This document shows positions 14,093 through 22,005 of a DNA stretch of 38,056 bases, in pieces. Numbering within the stretch: the stretch's first letter is position 1; each line of letters opens with the position of its first letter. The position numbers and the translations under genes are program-made. The notes beneath the pieces were generated by a model. It searched no databases, was not told where the DNA came from, and saw nothing but the letters and a program-made list of their open reading frames with translations. Origin of the DNA: an uncultured Bacilli bacterium (lineage in GTDB: Bacteria; Bacillota_I; Bacilli_A; RF39; UBA660); assembly GCA_949025205.1 (NCBI GenBank), contig CARMXJ010000010.1:1-38056 (forward strand). The letters are read 5' to 3'.

Positions 14093-16165
14093 ATGGCAAG
14101 AGATGTCTCTATAGATAAAATTAGAAATATTGGGATTATGGCCCATATCGATGCTGGTAAAACAACTACTACAGAGAGAGTGTTATTTCATACAGGAATA
14201 ACACATAAAATTGGAGAAACCCATGATGGGGAATCTCAAATGGACTGGATGGACCAAGAAAAAGAAAGAGGTATTACCATTACTAGTGCAGCAACTACTG
14301 CTCACTGGAAAGGATATCGTTTAAATATTATTGATACTCCAGGACACGTAGACTTTACAATTGAAGTACAACGTTCTTTAAGAGTACTTGATGGAGCTGT
14401 TGCTCTAATCGATGCTCAAGCAGGTGTAGAACCTCAAACAGAAACTGTTTGGAGACAAGCAAATGAATATAAAGTACCAAGAATGATTTGTGCTAATAAA
14501 ATGGACAAATTAGGAGCAGATTTTTATTTCAGTTTAGGAACTATTAAAGATAGATTGGGTGCAAATGCTGCTGCTATTCAACTTCCTATCGGAGCAGAAA
14601 GCGAATTTAATGGAATTATTGACTTAGTAACAAGAAAAGCTTATCAATATGATGGAAAAGAAGCAGAGGAACCAATTGAAATTGAAATTCCTGCTGATAT
14701 GAAAGATAAAGTGGAAGAATATAGAACGACACTTATTGAAGCTGTTGCAGACTCTGATGAAGAACTTATGATGGCTTATCTTGATGGACAAGAAATTACA
14801 GTAGAAGTACTTAAAGCTGCTATTAGACGTGCTACATTGGCAGTACAATTCTTCCCAGTATTATGTGCTACTGCACTTGGTAATAAAGGAATTAAATTAA
14901 TGCTTGATGCTGTTATTGACTATTTACCAGCACCAACAGATGTAGAAGCTATTGACTGTACAGACAAAAATGGAAACGATGTAAAACGTCATCCAAGTGA
15001 TTCTGAACCATTTACAGCACTTGCATTTAAAATTATGACTGACCCATTTGTTGGAAGACTTTCATTCTTCCGTGTGTATTCAGGAGTATTAAAGAGTGGT
15101 TCTTATGTTTTAAACTCTACTAAGGGTGAAAAAGAAAGAATTGGCCGGATCCTTCAAATGCATGCAAACCAAAGAAAAGAAATCACAGAAGTATATGCTG
15201 GAGAAATTGCTGCTGCAGTAGGTTTAAAAAATACAACAACTGCTGATACACTATGTGATGAGAAAAATCCATGTATTATGAAAGGTATGGAATTTCCAGA
15301 ACCAGTTATTGACATTGCGATTGAACCAAAAAGTAAAAATGACCAAGATAAAATGGCAATTGCGATTGCAAAACTAGTAGAAGAAGACCCAACCCTTCGT
15401 GTTAAAACGGATACAGAAACAGGTCAAACTGTATTATCTGGAATGGGAGAACTTCACTTAGATATTATTGTTGACCGTATGAAACGTGAATTTAATGTTG
15501 AATGTAACAAGGGTAGACCTCAAGTTGCTTATCGTGAAACAATCACCCAAGCTGGTGAATGTGAAGGTAAATACATTAAACAATCTGGTGGACGTGGACA
15601 ATATGGACATGTTTGGATTAAATTTGAACCAAATCCTGAAAAAGGATATGAATTTGTGGATGCTATTGTTGGTGGAGTTGTTCCTCGTGAATATATTCCA
15701 GTAACAGACAAAGGATTACAAGAAGCTATGGCTGGAGGAATCCTTGCCGGTTATCCACTAGTAGATGTTAAAGCAACATTATTTGATGGTTCATACCACG
15801 ATGTCGATTCAAGTGAAATGGCATTTAAGATTGCTGCATCTATGGCTTTAAAAGAAGCGAAAAATAAATGTAAACCAGTTCTTCTAGAACCAATCATGAA
15901 AGTAGTTGTAGATGTTCCAGAAGAATATATGGGTAATGTTATGGGAGACCTTACTAGTCGTAGAGGACGTCCAATGGGACAAGAATCTATTGGTAATACT
16001 TTAAGAATTATTGCAATGGTACCACTATCTGAAATGTTTGGTTATGCAACGGATTTAAGAAGTAATACCCAAGGTCGTGGAAACTTCCAAATGGAAAAAG
16101 ATCACTATGAAGAAGTTCCAAAATCAATTGCTGAAGAAATCATAAAGAAAAACAGCATTAACTAA
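14093..16165 (+). CDS. fusA: Elongation factor G
   Basis: A 690-residue translocation GTPase. G1 AHIDAGKTTTTERVLF (about residues 17-32), switch II DTPGHVDFTIEV (about 82-93), G4 NKMDKLGAD (about 136-144), followed by the EF-G domains II-V, with GGVVPREYIP in domain IV and the typical C-terminal GNVMGDLTSRRGRPMG. Length and spacing are those of a canonical EF-G, not of the EF-G2 or tetracycline-resistance forms. RBS AGGAGG overlaps the end of rpsG. A short inverted repeat and a tuf promoter follow. Confidence 0.98.
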   Translation: MARDVSIDKIRNIGIMAHIDAGKTTTTERVLFHTGITHKIGETHDGESQMDWMDQEKERGITITSAATTAHWKGYRLNIIDTPGHVDFTIEVQRSLRVLDGAVALIDAQAGVEPQTETVWRQANEYKVPRMICANKMDKLGADFYFSLGTIKDRLGANAAAIQLPIGAESEFNGIIDLVTRKAYQYDGKEAEEPIEIEIPADMKDKVEEYRTTLIEAVADSDEELMMAYLDGQEITVEVLKAAIRRATLAVQFFPVLCATALGNKGIKLMLDAVIDYLPAPTDVEAIDCTDKNGNDVKRHPSDSEPFTALAFKIMTDPFVGRLSFFRVYSGVLKSGSYVLNSTKGEKERIGRILQMHANQRKEITEVYAGEIAAAVGLKNTTTADTLCDEKNPCIMKGMEFPEPVIDIAIEPKSKNDQDKMAIAIAKLVEEDPTLRVKTDTETGQTVLSGMGELHLDIIVDRMKREFNVECNKGRPQVAYRETITQAGECEGKYIKQSGGRGQYGHVWIKFEPNPEKGYEFVDAIVGGVVPREYIPVTDKGLQEAMAGGILAGYPLVDVKATLFDGSYHDVDSSEMAFKIAASMALKEAKNKCKPVLLEPIMKVVVDVPEEYMGNVMGDLTSRRGRPMGQESIGNTLRIIAMVPLSEMFGYATDLRSNTQGRGNFQMEKDHYEEVPKSIAEEIIKKNSIN

Positions 16166-16174
16166 AAATAATAC

Positions 16175-16203
16175 TTGAAAATACTTCAAGCATTAGATAA
16201 AAT
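16175..16203 (+). promoter_or_regulatory. Internal promoter of tuf
   Basis: TTGAAA (16175-16180), 17-base spacer, TAAAAT (16198-16203). A small inverted repeat, CTTGAA (16174-16179) with TTCAAG (16185-16190), overlaps the -35. It would give extra expression of EF-Tu. Confidence 0.55.
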
Positions 16204-16232
16204 AGAATAGTAAATTGAAAGGAGAAAAAACG

Positions 16233-17399
16233 ATGGCAAAAGAAAAATATGATCGTTCAAAAGAACACGTTAATATTGGTACTATTGGACACGTTGACCA
16301 TGGTAAAACAACATTAACTGCTGCAATTACAAAATACTTTGGTAAATTTGTTGATTATGCTGATATCGACAAAGCGCCAGAAGAAAGAGAAAGAGGTATT
16401 ACAATTAATACGGCTCACGTTGAGTATGAAACTGAAAAACGTCACTATGCTCACGTAGACTGCCCAGGACATGCCGATTATGTTAAAAACATGATTACTG
16501 GTGCTGCACAAATGGATGGTGCTATCCTTGTAGTATCTGCTGCAGATGGACCAATGCCACAAACTAGAGAACATATCTTGTTATCTCGTCAAGTTGGTGT
16601 ACCTAAAATTGTTGTATTCATGAACAAATGTGATCAAGTAGATGATCCAGAATTATTAGACTTAGTAGAAATGGAAATTAGAGAATTATTAGGAGAATAC
16701 AATTTCGATAGCGAATGTCCTATTATCCGTGGTAGTGCTCTTAAAGCTCTTGAAGGTGATGAAGCAAATGCTCAAGCTATTCGTGACTTAATGGCTGCTG
16801 TTGATGATTATATCGACTCTCCAGTTAGAGATACTGATAAACCATTCCTAATGAGTATTGAAGATGTATTTACAATTTCAGGACGTGGAACTGTTGTTAC
16901 AGGACGTGTTGAACGTGGACAATTAAATCTTAATGATGAAGTTGAAATCGTTGGTCTTAGAGATACACAAAAAACTGTTTGTACAGGTATTGAAATGTTT
17001 AGAAAACAATTAGACTTTGCACAAGCAGGAGACAATGCCGGAGTATTACTTCGTGGTGTTGCTCGTGATGAAGTTGAACGTGGACAAGTACTTGCTAAAC
17101 CTGGAAGCGTTACTCCACATCATAAATTCAAAGCAAGTGTTTATGTACTAAGCAAAGAAGAAGGCGGACGTCATACTCCATTCTTCTCAAACTACAGACC
17201 ACAATTCTATTTCCGTACAACAGATGTTACTGGTGTTATTGAACTTCCAAGTGGAGTTGAAATGGTAATGCCTGGTGATAATGTTGATATGACAGTAGAA
17301 TTAATTGCTCCAGTTGCTCTTGAAAACGGTACAAAATTCTCTATCCGTGAAGGTGGACGTACTGTTGGTGCTGGTGTAGTTTCTGAAATTATTGAATAA
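16233..17399 (+). CDS. tuf: Elongation factor Tu
   Basis: A 388-residue GTPase that delivers aminoacyl-tRNA to the ribosome. G1 GHVDHGKTTL (about residues 19-28), RGITINTAHVEYE (about 57-69), G3 DCPGHADYVKNM (about 81-92), G4 NKCD (about 136-139), then the two beta-barrel domains with VEMVMPGDNVDM near the C-terminus. ATG at 16233 follows AAAGGAG; an in-frame upstream ATG-like extension includes the RBS and was rejected. Last gene of the str cluster, closed by a strong terminator. Confidence 0.98.
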   Translation: MAKEKYDRSKEHVNIGTIGHVDHGKTTLTAAITKYFGKFVDYADIDKAPEERERGITINTAHVEYETEKRHYAHVDCPGHADYVKNMITGAAQMDGAILVVSAADGPMPQTREHILLSRQVGVPKIVVFMNKCDQVDDPELLDLVEMEIRELLGEYNFDSECPIIRGSALKALEGDEANAQAIRDLMAAVDDYIDSPVRDTDKPFLMSIEDVFTISGRGTVVTGRVERGQLNLNDEVEIVGLRDTQKTVCTGIEMFRKQLDFAQAGDNAGVLLRGVARDEVERGQVLAKPGSVTPHHKFKASVYVLSKEEGGRHTPFFSNYRPQFYFRTTDVTGVIELPSGVEMVMPGDNVDMTVELIAPVALENGTKFSIREGGRTVGAGVVSEIIE

Positions 17400-17419
17400 T
17401 AATTAAAGCTAAAATAGTT

Positions 17420-17446
17420 AAAGCGAATGTTCTTCGCTTTTTCTTT
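17420..17446 (+). terminator. Terminator of the str-tuf cluster
   Basis: AAAGCGAA (17420-17427) pairs perfectly with TTCGCTTT (17433-17440), followed by TTCTTTT. Confidence 0.9.
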
Positions 17447-17491
17447 TGGGCTAAATATGGTATATTATTTAAATAAGATTTGGTGAAGTTG

Positions 17492-18505
17492 ATGAAAAGA
17501 TTAAAGAAATCAAAACATAATGTGCGCATTTTTTGTCTTTTTCTCCTTTTAGTATTTGTATTTTTTAGTGTTTTTTATGATAAAGATACAAATGAAATTC
17601 CTTTTCTTTTAAATACTAAAGTTAAAGAAGAAAAAGAACGTGAAGAAGCATTAAAAAGACAAAAATTAGAAGATTATTCTACTTGTTTAAATAAAGAGTA
17701 TTCAAGTGAAGAATTAACAGAGGAAATTATTAGTAAAAAGCAAGAAGTGGATAACTTAATTGTAAGAAATAAATATAAAGCAAGTGTTTATTTTGAAGAT
17801 ATAAATACTGGATTTATTTATACTTATCAACCTAATACTAGTTATTATGGAGCAAGTTTAATAAAACTTGTAGATGCTCTTTATTTGATTAATAAAGCGA
17901 TTGATGGAAAGATTAATTTAGATACGGAAACGGTTATTTATACGGAAGCCTATAAGAAGGCTTATAGTAGTGGTATGGCTACGCATAAATATGGAGATGC
18001 AGTGTCTTTACGTGATTTAATTACTTATGCCGTTGCGGTAAGCGATAATTCAGCACATATGATGCTTTATGATTATATTGGAAGAGAAAATTTAAAGGCT
18101 TACGGGCAAAGCTTAGGGGCAAAGTATATTATGACTGGGAGTGATACGTTTGGAAATCAATCTGCAGCAGATACGAATCTTTATTTAAAAGAAGCTTATC
18201 GCATTATAACAGAGAATGAAGAATATGGTTCTTTTTTAAAAATTATAATGGACAATAACGTACGGAATTCTTTTAATACTAATACGATAAAAATATACCA
18301 TAAATATGGTGCATATGATATATATTATCATGATATTGGGTTAAGCTTGGAAGAGCATCCTTATGCAATATCTATATTTACTTTACATGAAAATAAGAAT
18401 TATAAAGAAGTAGTACAGAATATTCACACTAAAGTAAGAGAGCTACAAGACTTGTTTTACACTGTTCGTGAAAATACTTGCCGTATAGAAATATATGGAG
18501 GATAG
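17492..18505 (+). CDS. Serine beta-lactamase-like / penicillin-recognising membrane-anchored protein
   Basis: A 337-residue protein with an N-terminal membrane anchor (about residues 11-30), a Lys/Glu-rich linker and a penicillin-interacting domain. The three active-site motifs are present: SLIK (about 122-125), SDN (184-186) and KYG (271-273, in place of KTG). Family members of this kind (beta-lactamase2-type) lack a clear omega-loop glutamate and usually act on cell-wall peptides rather than giving resistance; I see no obvious equivalent of Glu166 here. ATG at 17492 follows GGTGAAG. It is monocistronic and converges with the FemABX gene, with which it shares a terminator. A cell-wall role is inferred from the family and that neighbour. 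Confidence 0.82.
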   Translation: MKRLKKSKHNVRIFCLFLLLVFVFFSVFYDKDTNEIPFLLNTKVKEEKEREEALKRQKLEDYSTCLNKEYSSEELTEEIISKKQEVDNLIVRNKYKASVYFEDINTGFIYTYQPNTSYYGASLIKLVDALYLINKAIDGKINLDTETVIYTEAYKKAYSSGMATHKYGDAVSLRDLITYAVAVSDNSAHMMLYDYIGRENLKAYGQSLGAKYIMTGSDTFGNQSAADTNLYLKEAYRIITENEEYGSFLKIIMDNNVRNSFNTNTIKIYHKYGAYDIYYHDIGLSLEEHPYAISIFTLHENKNYKEVVQNIHTKVRELQDLFYTVRENTCRIEIYGG

Positions 18506-18523
18506 TATTTTTGTTATAAAATG

Positions 18524-18558
18524 AAAAAGAAGTGAGTAAAGATATATCACTTCTTTTT
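18524..18558. terminator. Bidirectional terminator between convergent genes
   Basis: AAAAAGAAGTGA (18524-18535) pairs perfectly with TCACTTCTTTTT (18547-18558). T runs follow on both strands. The right arm overlaps the last codons and stop of the reverse-strand FemABX gene. Confidence 0.88.
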
Positions 18559-19794
18559 TATATCTGTTTTGTTAAATATTTTGGCTAATTTTCCTGATTT
18601 TAACATAGATTTGTAAATGTTATGTTTAATTACTAAATCATATTCTCCGATAAATTCGTAAACATTAGGTTTGAATCCTAATTTAAATTCATTAAGTCCT
18701 TTGTATGGATTTTCTTTTGTAAAGTCTCCAGTCATTCCATTTAGATCAGCAAAATCATAGTATTTTTGATAATATTTTAATATTTCATAATGTAAAAAAT
18801 AATTTGGGTTAAATTTTTTATATTTTTTATCATAGCCACTGATTACGATATTTATTCTATTTTTATATTTAACGACTAAGGCGCCAGCTATGTAAATTTT
18901 AGAAGATATACTTGTTGTATTTTTAGCATTTATTACATCATTTTTATAGGATAAAAGTTTTTTATCAGAATTCATTTTTTTATTTAAATCTTTTTCTGTT
19001 TTCTTATGCATTAAAATATTTGCTAATTCTTCATTGTCATTTAGTTCTTTTTCATAACTATTTTTAGCATTTATTAAATATTCCTTTGTATCAATGCTTA
19101 CTAAAAATAAATCAACATTATTAGCTTTAAAAAAAATATTATAATAATCTTTGTAATACATGGAGTCCTTGTTTCTTTTTCTCTTTATGAAATCATATAG
19201 AATATCTATTCCGCCACGATCGGCGATTTCTATTTTTAAACCTTTTTCTATTCCTCTTTTAATTTTATTTCTAGTGTTTTTGTTTAAGTCTTTTATGTTA
19301 AATTTTTTTAAATTTACAATTCCATTGTATCTTGGAACCATCGATTCAAAATAAAGATTGTCTTTTAATTTTACATATCCCAAATCAATTAAATTGTTTT
19401 TAATTTCTATATTTTGATTGTATATTTTTTTCGATGTTTTGGTGTTTATTTCTGCAATTGCAATTTCAGGATTTATTTTAATAAAAACAACTCTTTTTCT
19501 TTGGTAATATAAGACTAAGTGATCTGTAAATTCTTTTAACAAATCTTTATTAAAATAATCTATGATAAATCCTTTTGGAGCATAGCCATATTTATAGCCC
19601 AAAGTGAGTTTTTTTATAAGTATTAGAGAAGCAGCATATACTTTATTGTATTCATCTACAGATCCAATAAATTCGTAGTCAAACCCATTTTCAGCCATTA
19701 AAAGTGCATAGTTTGTAGTTTGGTAGTGATTTCTTAATGGATGATTTTCTACGAAACGTTCATATTCTTCAATTGTAAGCTCTCTTATATGCAT
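18547..19794 (-). CDS. FemABX-family peptidoglycan bridge aminoacyltransferase
   Basis: A 415-residue protein of the FemABX family, which uses aminoacyl-tRNA to add amino acids to the lipid II stem peptide. Visible family marks: the N-terminal half with NHPLRNHYQTTNYALLMAEN and YGYAPKGFIIDY, the NLKKFNIKDLNKNTRNKIKR block, a charged coiled-coil arm (about residues 235-285) and the C-terminal LNGMTGDFTKENPYKGLNEF followed by KLGFKPNVYEFIGEYDLVI. The amino acid used cannot be told from sequence. ATG at 19794 follows GAGGG. The gene has its own promoter on the reverse strand. Confidence 0.88.
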   Translation of the reverse strand: MHIRELTIEEYERFVENHPLRNHYQTTNYALLMAENGFDYEFIGSVDEYNKVYAASLILIKKLTLGYKYGYAPKGFIIDYFNKDLLKEFTDHLVLYYQRKRVVFIKINPEIAIAEINTKTSKKIYNQNIEIKNNLIDLGYVKLKDNLYFESMVPRYNGIVNLKKFNIKDLNKNTRNKIKRGIEKGLKIEIADRGGIDILYDFIKRKRNKDSMYYKDYYNIFFKANNVDLFLVSIDTKEYLINAKNSYEKELNDNEELANILMHKKTEKDLNKKMNSDKKLLSYKNDVINAKNTTSISSKIYIAGALVVKYKNRINIVISGYDKKYKKFNPNYFLHYEILKYYQKYYDFADLNGMTGDFTKENPYKGLNEFKLGFKPNVYEFIGEYDLVIKHNIYKSMLKSGKLAKIFNKTDIKKK

Positions 19795-19818
19795 GCTATC
19801 CCTCTTTTACGATTTTTT

Positions 19819-19846
19819 ATTATATCATAAGATAAAATGGATGCAA
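19819..19846 (-). promoter_or_regulatory. Promoter of the FemABX gene
   Basis: On the reverse strand TTGCAT (19846-19841), 16-base spacer, TATAAT (19824-19819). Confidence 0.65.
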
Positions 19847-19888
19847 GAGATTATTTGCTTTTCACGATTATTTTTTTAGCATCCAAAT

Positions 19889-19917
19889 TTGCAAAAAATA
19901 TTGGAATACGTTATAAT
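19889..19917 (+). promoter_or_regulatory. Promoter of engB
   Basis: TTGCAA (19889-19894), 17-base spacer, TATAAT (19912-19917), 20 bases before the ATG. Confidence 0.7.
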
Positions 19918-19936
19918 AAGCGCAAGGTGATTTTGT

Positions 19937-20518
19937 ATGAAAATCGATACAGTAGATTTAAAAAATATTGCAGTAAGGCAAAGTCAGTATCCAAGTAATA
20001 GTTGTCCAGAGTTTTTATTGGTTGGCAGAAGTAATGTTGGTAAGTCTAGTTTTATAAATACTCTAATAAATCGTAAAAATTTTGCAAGAACAAGTTCTAA
20101 GCCCGGTAAAACGCAAACTTTAAATTTTTATTTTGTAAATGAAGCTTTTTATTTGATTGATGTTCCTGGTTATGGTTATGCTAAGGTTGATAAAGTAACT
20201 ACTAAAAAGATGGGTATGATGATTGAAGAATATATTAAAAATAGAGAAGAATTAAAACATGTTTTTATGTTAATTGATTATCGTCATAAACCAACTGAAG
20301 ATGATGTACTTATGTATAATTTTTTAAAGTACTATAATTTAAAAATAACGATTGTTGCTACTAAATATGATAAGGTAACGAAGAATAATCGTTCCAAACA
20401 AGATAAATTAATTGTTGATACTTTAAAATTAGGGGAAAATGAAACCTTTATTCCTTTTTCCACAATTACTAAAAAGGGACGCGAAGAGATTTATGAAATT
20501 TTAGAAAGTTATTTATAG
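19937..20518 (+). CDS. engB: Ribosome biogenesis GTPase EngB/YsxC
   Basis: A 193-residue TRAFAC GTPase needed for late 50S assembly. G1 GRSNVGKSS (about residues 30-38), G2 region TSSKPGKTQTLNFY, G3 DVPGYGYAKV (about 75-84), G4 TKYDK (about 142-146) and G5 FSTITKKG near the C-terminus. The PGKTQ and DVPGYGYAK signatures separate EngB from other small GTPases. RBS AAGGTG. Not closely coupled to secG, which begins 57 bases later. Confidence 0.95.
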   Translation: MKIDTVDLKNIAVRQSQYPSNSCPEFLLVGRSNVGKSSFINTLINRKNFARTSSKPGKTQTLNFYFVNEAFYLIDVPGYGYAKVDKVTTKKMGMMIEEYIKNREELKHVFMLIDYRHKPTEDDVLMYNFLKYYNLKITIVATKYDKVTKNNRSKQDKLIVDTLKLGENETFIPFSTITKKGREEIYEILESYL

Positions 20519-20575
20519 ATTTCTTGCCTTTTTATAGGAAATATGTTAAATTAAGTAGCGAATGGATGTGAAAGC

Positions 20576-20794
20576 ATGTTAGAAAATATTTTGTTAGTTG
20601 TGTCAATTTTGTTAATTGCTATTGTATTGTTACAAAGTAATCGTGCAAGTGATTCAGGGCAAATTATTACAGGTGGCAACGAAAGTTTATTCCAAAATAC
20701 AAAAGAACGTGGTCTTGAACTTTTAGTAAGTCGTATTACTTTAATTTTGGGAATTATTTTCTTTGTTGTTTCGTTTATTCTATTTGTAAAATAA
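20576..20794 (+). CDS. secG: Preprotein translocase subunit SecG
   Basis: A 72-residue, two-helix membrane protein. Helix 1 is ENILLVVSILLIAIVLLQSN, the loop carries the SecG-type SDSGQIITGGNESLFQNTKE (about residues 26-45), and helix 2 is the C-terminal ITLILGIIFFVVSFILFV. It assists SecYEG-mediated export. Genomic position upstream of rnr and smpB is the standard Firmicute arrangement, though two extra genes lie between secG and rnr here. Confidence 0.95.
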   Translation: MLENILLVVSILLIAIVLLQSNRASDSGQIITGGNESLFQNTKERGLELLVSRITLILGIIFFVVSFILFVK

Positions 20795-20822
20795 GCTATA
20801 TAATTTGCAGAGGGTTTTATTT

Positions 20823-21533
20823 ATGAAATTAGTCGTTTTACAAGAACAATTTGATAGAATTATACAAAAGGGATATAATGAGGGACTTACAATACAAGAT
20901 TATAGTCGTTTAAAAATAATGCAAAAGAATATTGATACGTTCTTATGTGCTCATCAACAATCTTGGTGTGATTTATATGAAGAAATGGATTCTCTTTTAA
21001 ATAAAATGTATCGTAGTTCTTTGTTTCATATTGTAAGTGAAGAAAATATATCTTACATACAGAAACATGCTCATTTGCTTCCTTTAGTTCTTGCTAATAA
21101 TAAAAATGCTTTCAAAATATGTGGAAGCAATTTGTATTTTTGTTGTCCTTTTCATGAAGAAAAAACACCGTCTTTTCGTGTAAATGTTTTATCTAATTTT
21201 GGTTCTTGTTTTGGATGTGGAGAAAAAGTGAATTCATTTTCTTATTTAGAAAATTATGAACATTTGAAATTTAGAAATACTATTTTGTTGTTGGCGAAGA
21301 TTTATTTATTTGATATTAAAATACAAAATTCTAAAATGGAAAAGCTGGCTTTTCAATACCAAGAAGCTATTGTAAGTTCAGTATATGCAAGTGTTTTAAA
21401 TGATTTACAAGAAAAATCGGAAGATAAAGGTATATTTGCAGAAATGATTGAAACTCGAGAAAGAATAAAAAAAGGTGAATATGATTCAAATTTTGTTTAT
21501 AAGGAACCAGAAAGAGTTTTGTATTTAAAATAA
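20823..21533 (+). CDS. Stand-alone CHC2 (DnaG-type) zinc-finger protein
   Basis: A 236-residue protein. Residues about 100-140 match the zinc ribbon at the N-terminus of bacterial DNA primase: CPFHEEKTPSFRVN (Cys108, His111) and GSCFGCGEKVNSFSYLE (Cys129, Cys132). There is no TOPRIM catalytic domain after it; the rest is helical. So it keeps the DNA-binding finger of DnaG without the primase centre. The N-terminal 95 residues are also unassigned. ATG at 20823 follows AGAGGG; a TTG at 20805 is in frame but lies just upstream of the RBS. It begins 28 bases after secG and is probably cotranscribed. Function unknown; DNA or RNA binding is inferred. Confidence 0.75.
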   Translation: MKLVVLQEQFDRIIQKGYNEGLTIQDYSRLKIMQKNIDTFLCAHQQSWCDLYEEMDSLLNKMYRSSLFHIVSEENISYIQKHAHLLPLVLANNKNAFKICGSNLYFCCPFHEEKTPSFRVNVLSNFGSCFGCGEKVNSFSYLENYEHLKFRNTILLLAKIYLFDIKIQNSKMEKLAFQYQEAIVSSVYASVLNDLQEKSEDKGIFAEMIETRERIKKGEYDSNFVYKEPERVLYLK

Positions 21534-21556
21534 AAGAAATTGTCAATTTTAAGTGG

Positions 21557-21581
21557 GAAAGTGTTAACTTTCTTTTTTTTT
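21557..21581 (+). terminator. Terminator after the CHC2 gene
   Basis: GAAAG (21557-21561) pairs with CTTTC (21568-21572), followed by nine T residues. Confidence 0.75.
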
Positions 21582-21621
21582 GCCTGTTTGTGGGGTATAA
21601 TAAAATAAGAATGGTGATAGC

Positions 21622-21993
21622 ATGAATAAAAAAGGATTTACCTTAATTGAACTTATTGCAACAATAGGAATAATGGTTTTAATTGGAGTAATTATAATTA
21701 GTAACATGTCTGGTCTTTTTAGTAAGCAAAATGATGCTGATTATGAAGCTTTTAAGAAAAAATTAGAAGATTCAGCATGCATATATGTAGAAACAAAATT
21801 TTCTTCTACACAAAGAAGCAATTGTAAATCACATGGATGTACAATTAGTGTAGATAATTTAATTACCAATGGTTATATTGAAGACAATTTAAAAGACCCT
21901 TCAACGGGAGAATTAGTAACAAAGAACAAAAACAAATACAAAGTGAATGTACGATGGGTTAATAATGAAAAAACTTGTACAATAAATGGCTAG
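21622..21993 (+). CDS. Type IV prepilin-like protein
   Basis: A 123-residue protein with a textbook class III prepilin N-terminus: KKGFTLIELIATIGIMVLIG (residues 3-22), where a prepilin peptidase would cut after Gly5 and methylate the Phe; Glu9 is the conserved fifth residue of the mature pilin. The head domain has four cysteines (SACIY, SNCKSHGC, KTCTI) and DNLITNGYIEDNLKDPSTG, a pattern also seen in ComGC/PulG-like minor pilins. No prepilin peptidase, ATPase or platform gene is in the window, so it must use machinery coded elsewhere. It precedes rnr by 12 bases and may be cotranscribed with it. Confidence 0.85.
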   Translation: MNKKGFTLIELIATIGIMVLIGVIIISNMSGLFSKQNDADYEAFKKKLEDSACIYVETKFSSTQRSNCKSHGCTISVDNLITNGYIEDNLKDPSTGELVTKNKNKYKVNVRWVNNEKTCTING

Positions 21994-22005
21994 GAGGAAA
22001 GATAA

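Noticed and set aside
15486..15704. Frame inside fusA on the same strand
   Set aside because: Overlaps the conserved EF-G domain in another frame; no independent signal.
17492..18505. Beta-lactamase conferring antibiotic resistance
   Set aside because: The SxxK, SDN and KxG motifs are present, but no omega-loop glutamate is recognisable and the neighbours are cell-wall genes; resistance is not supported.
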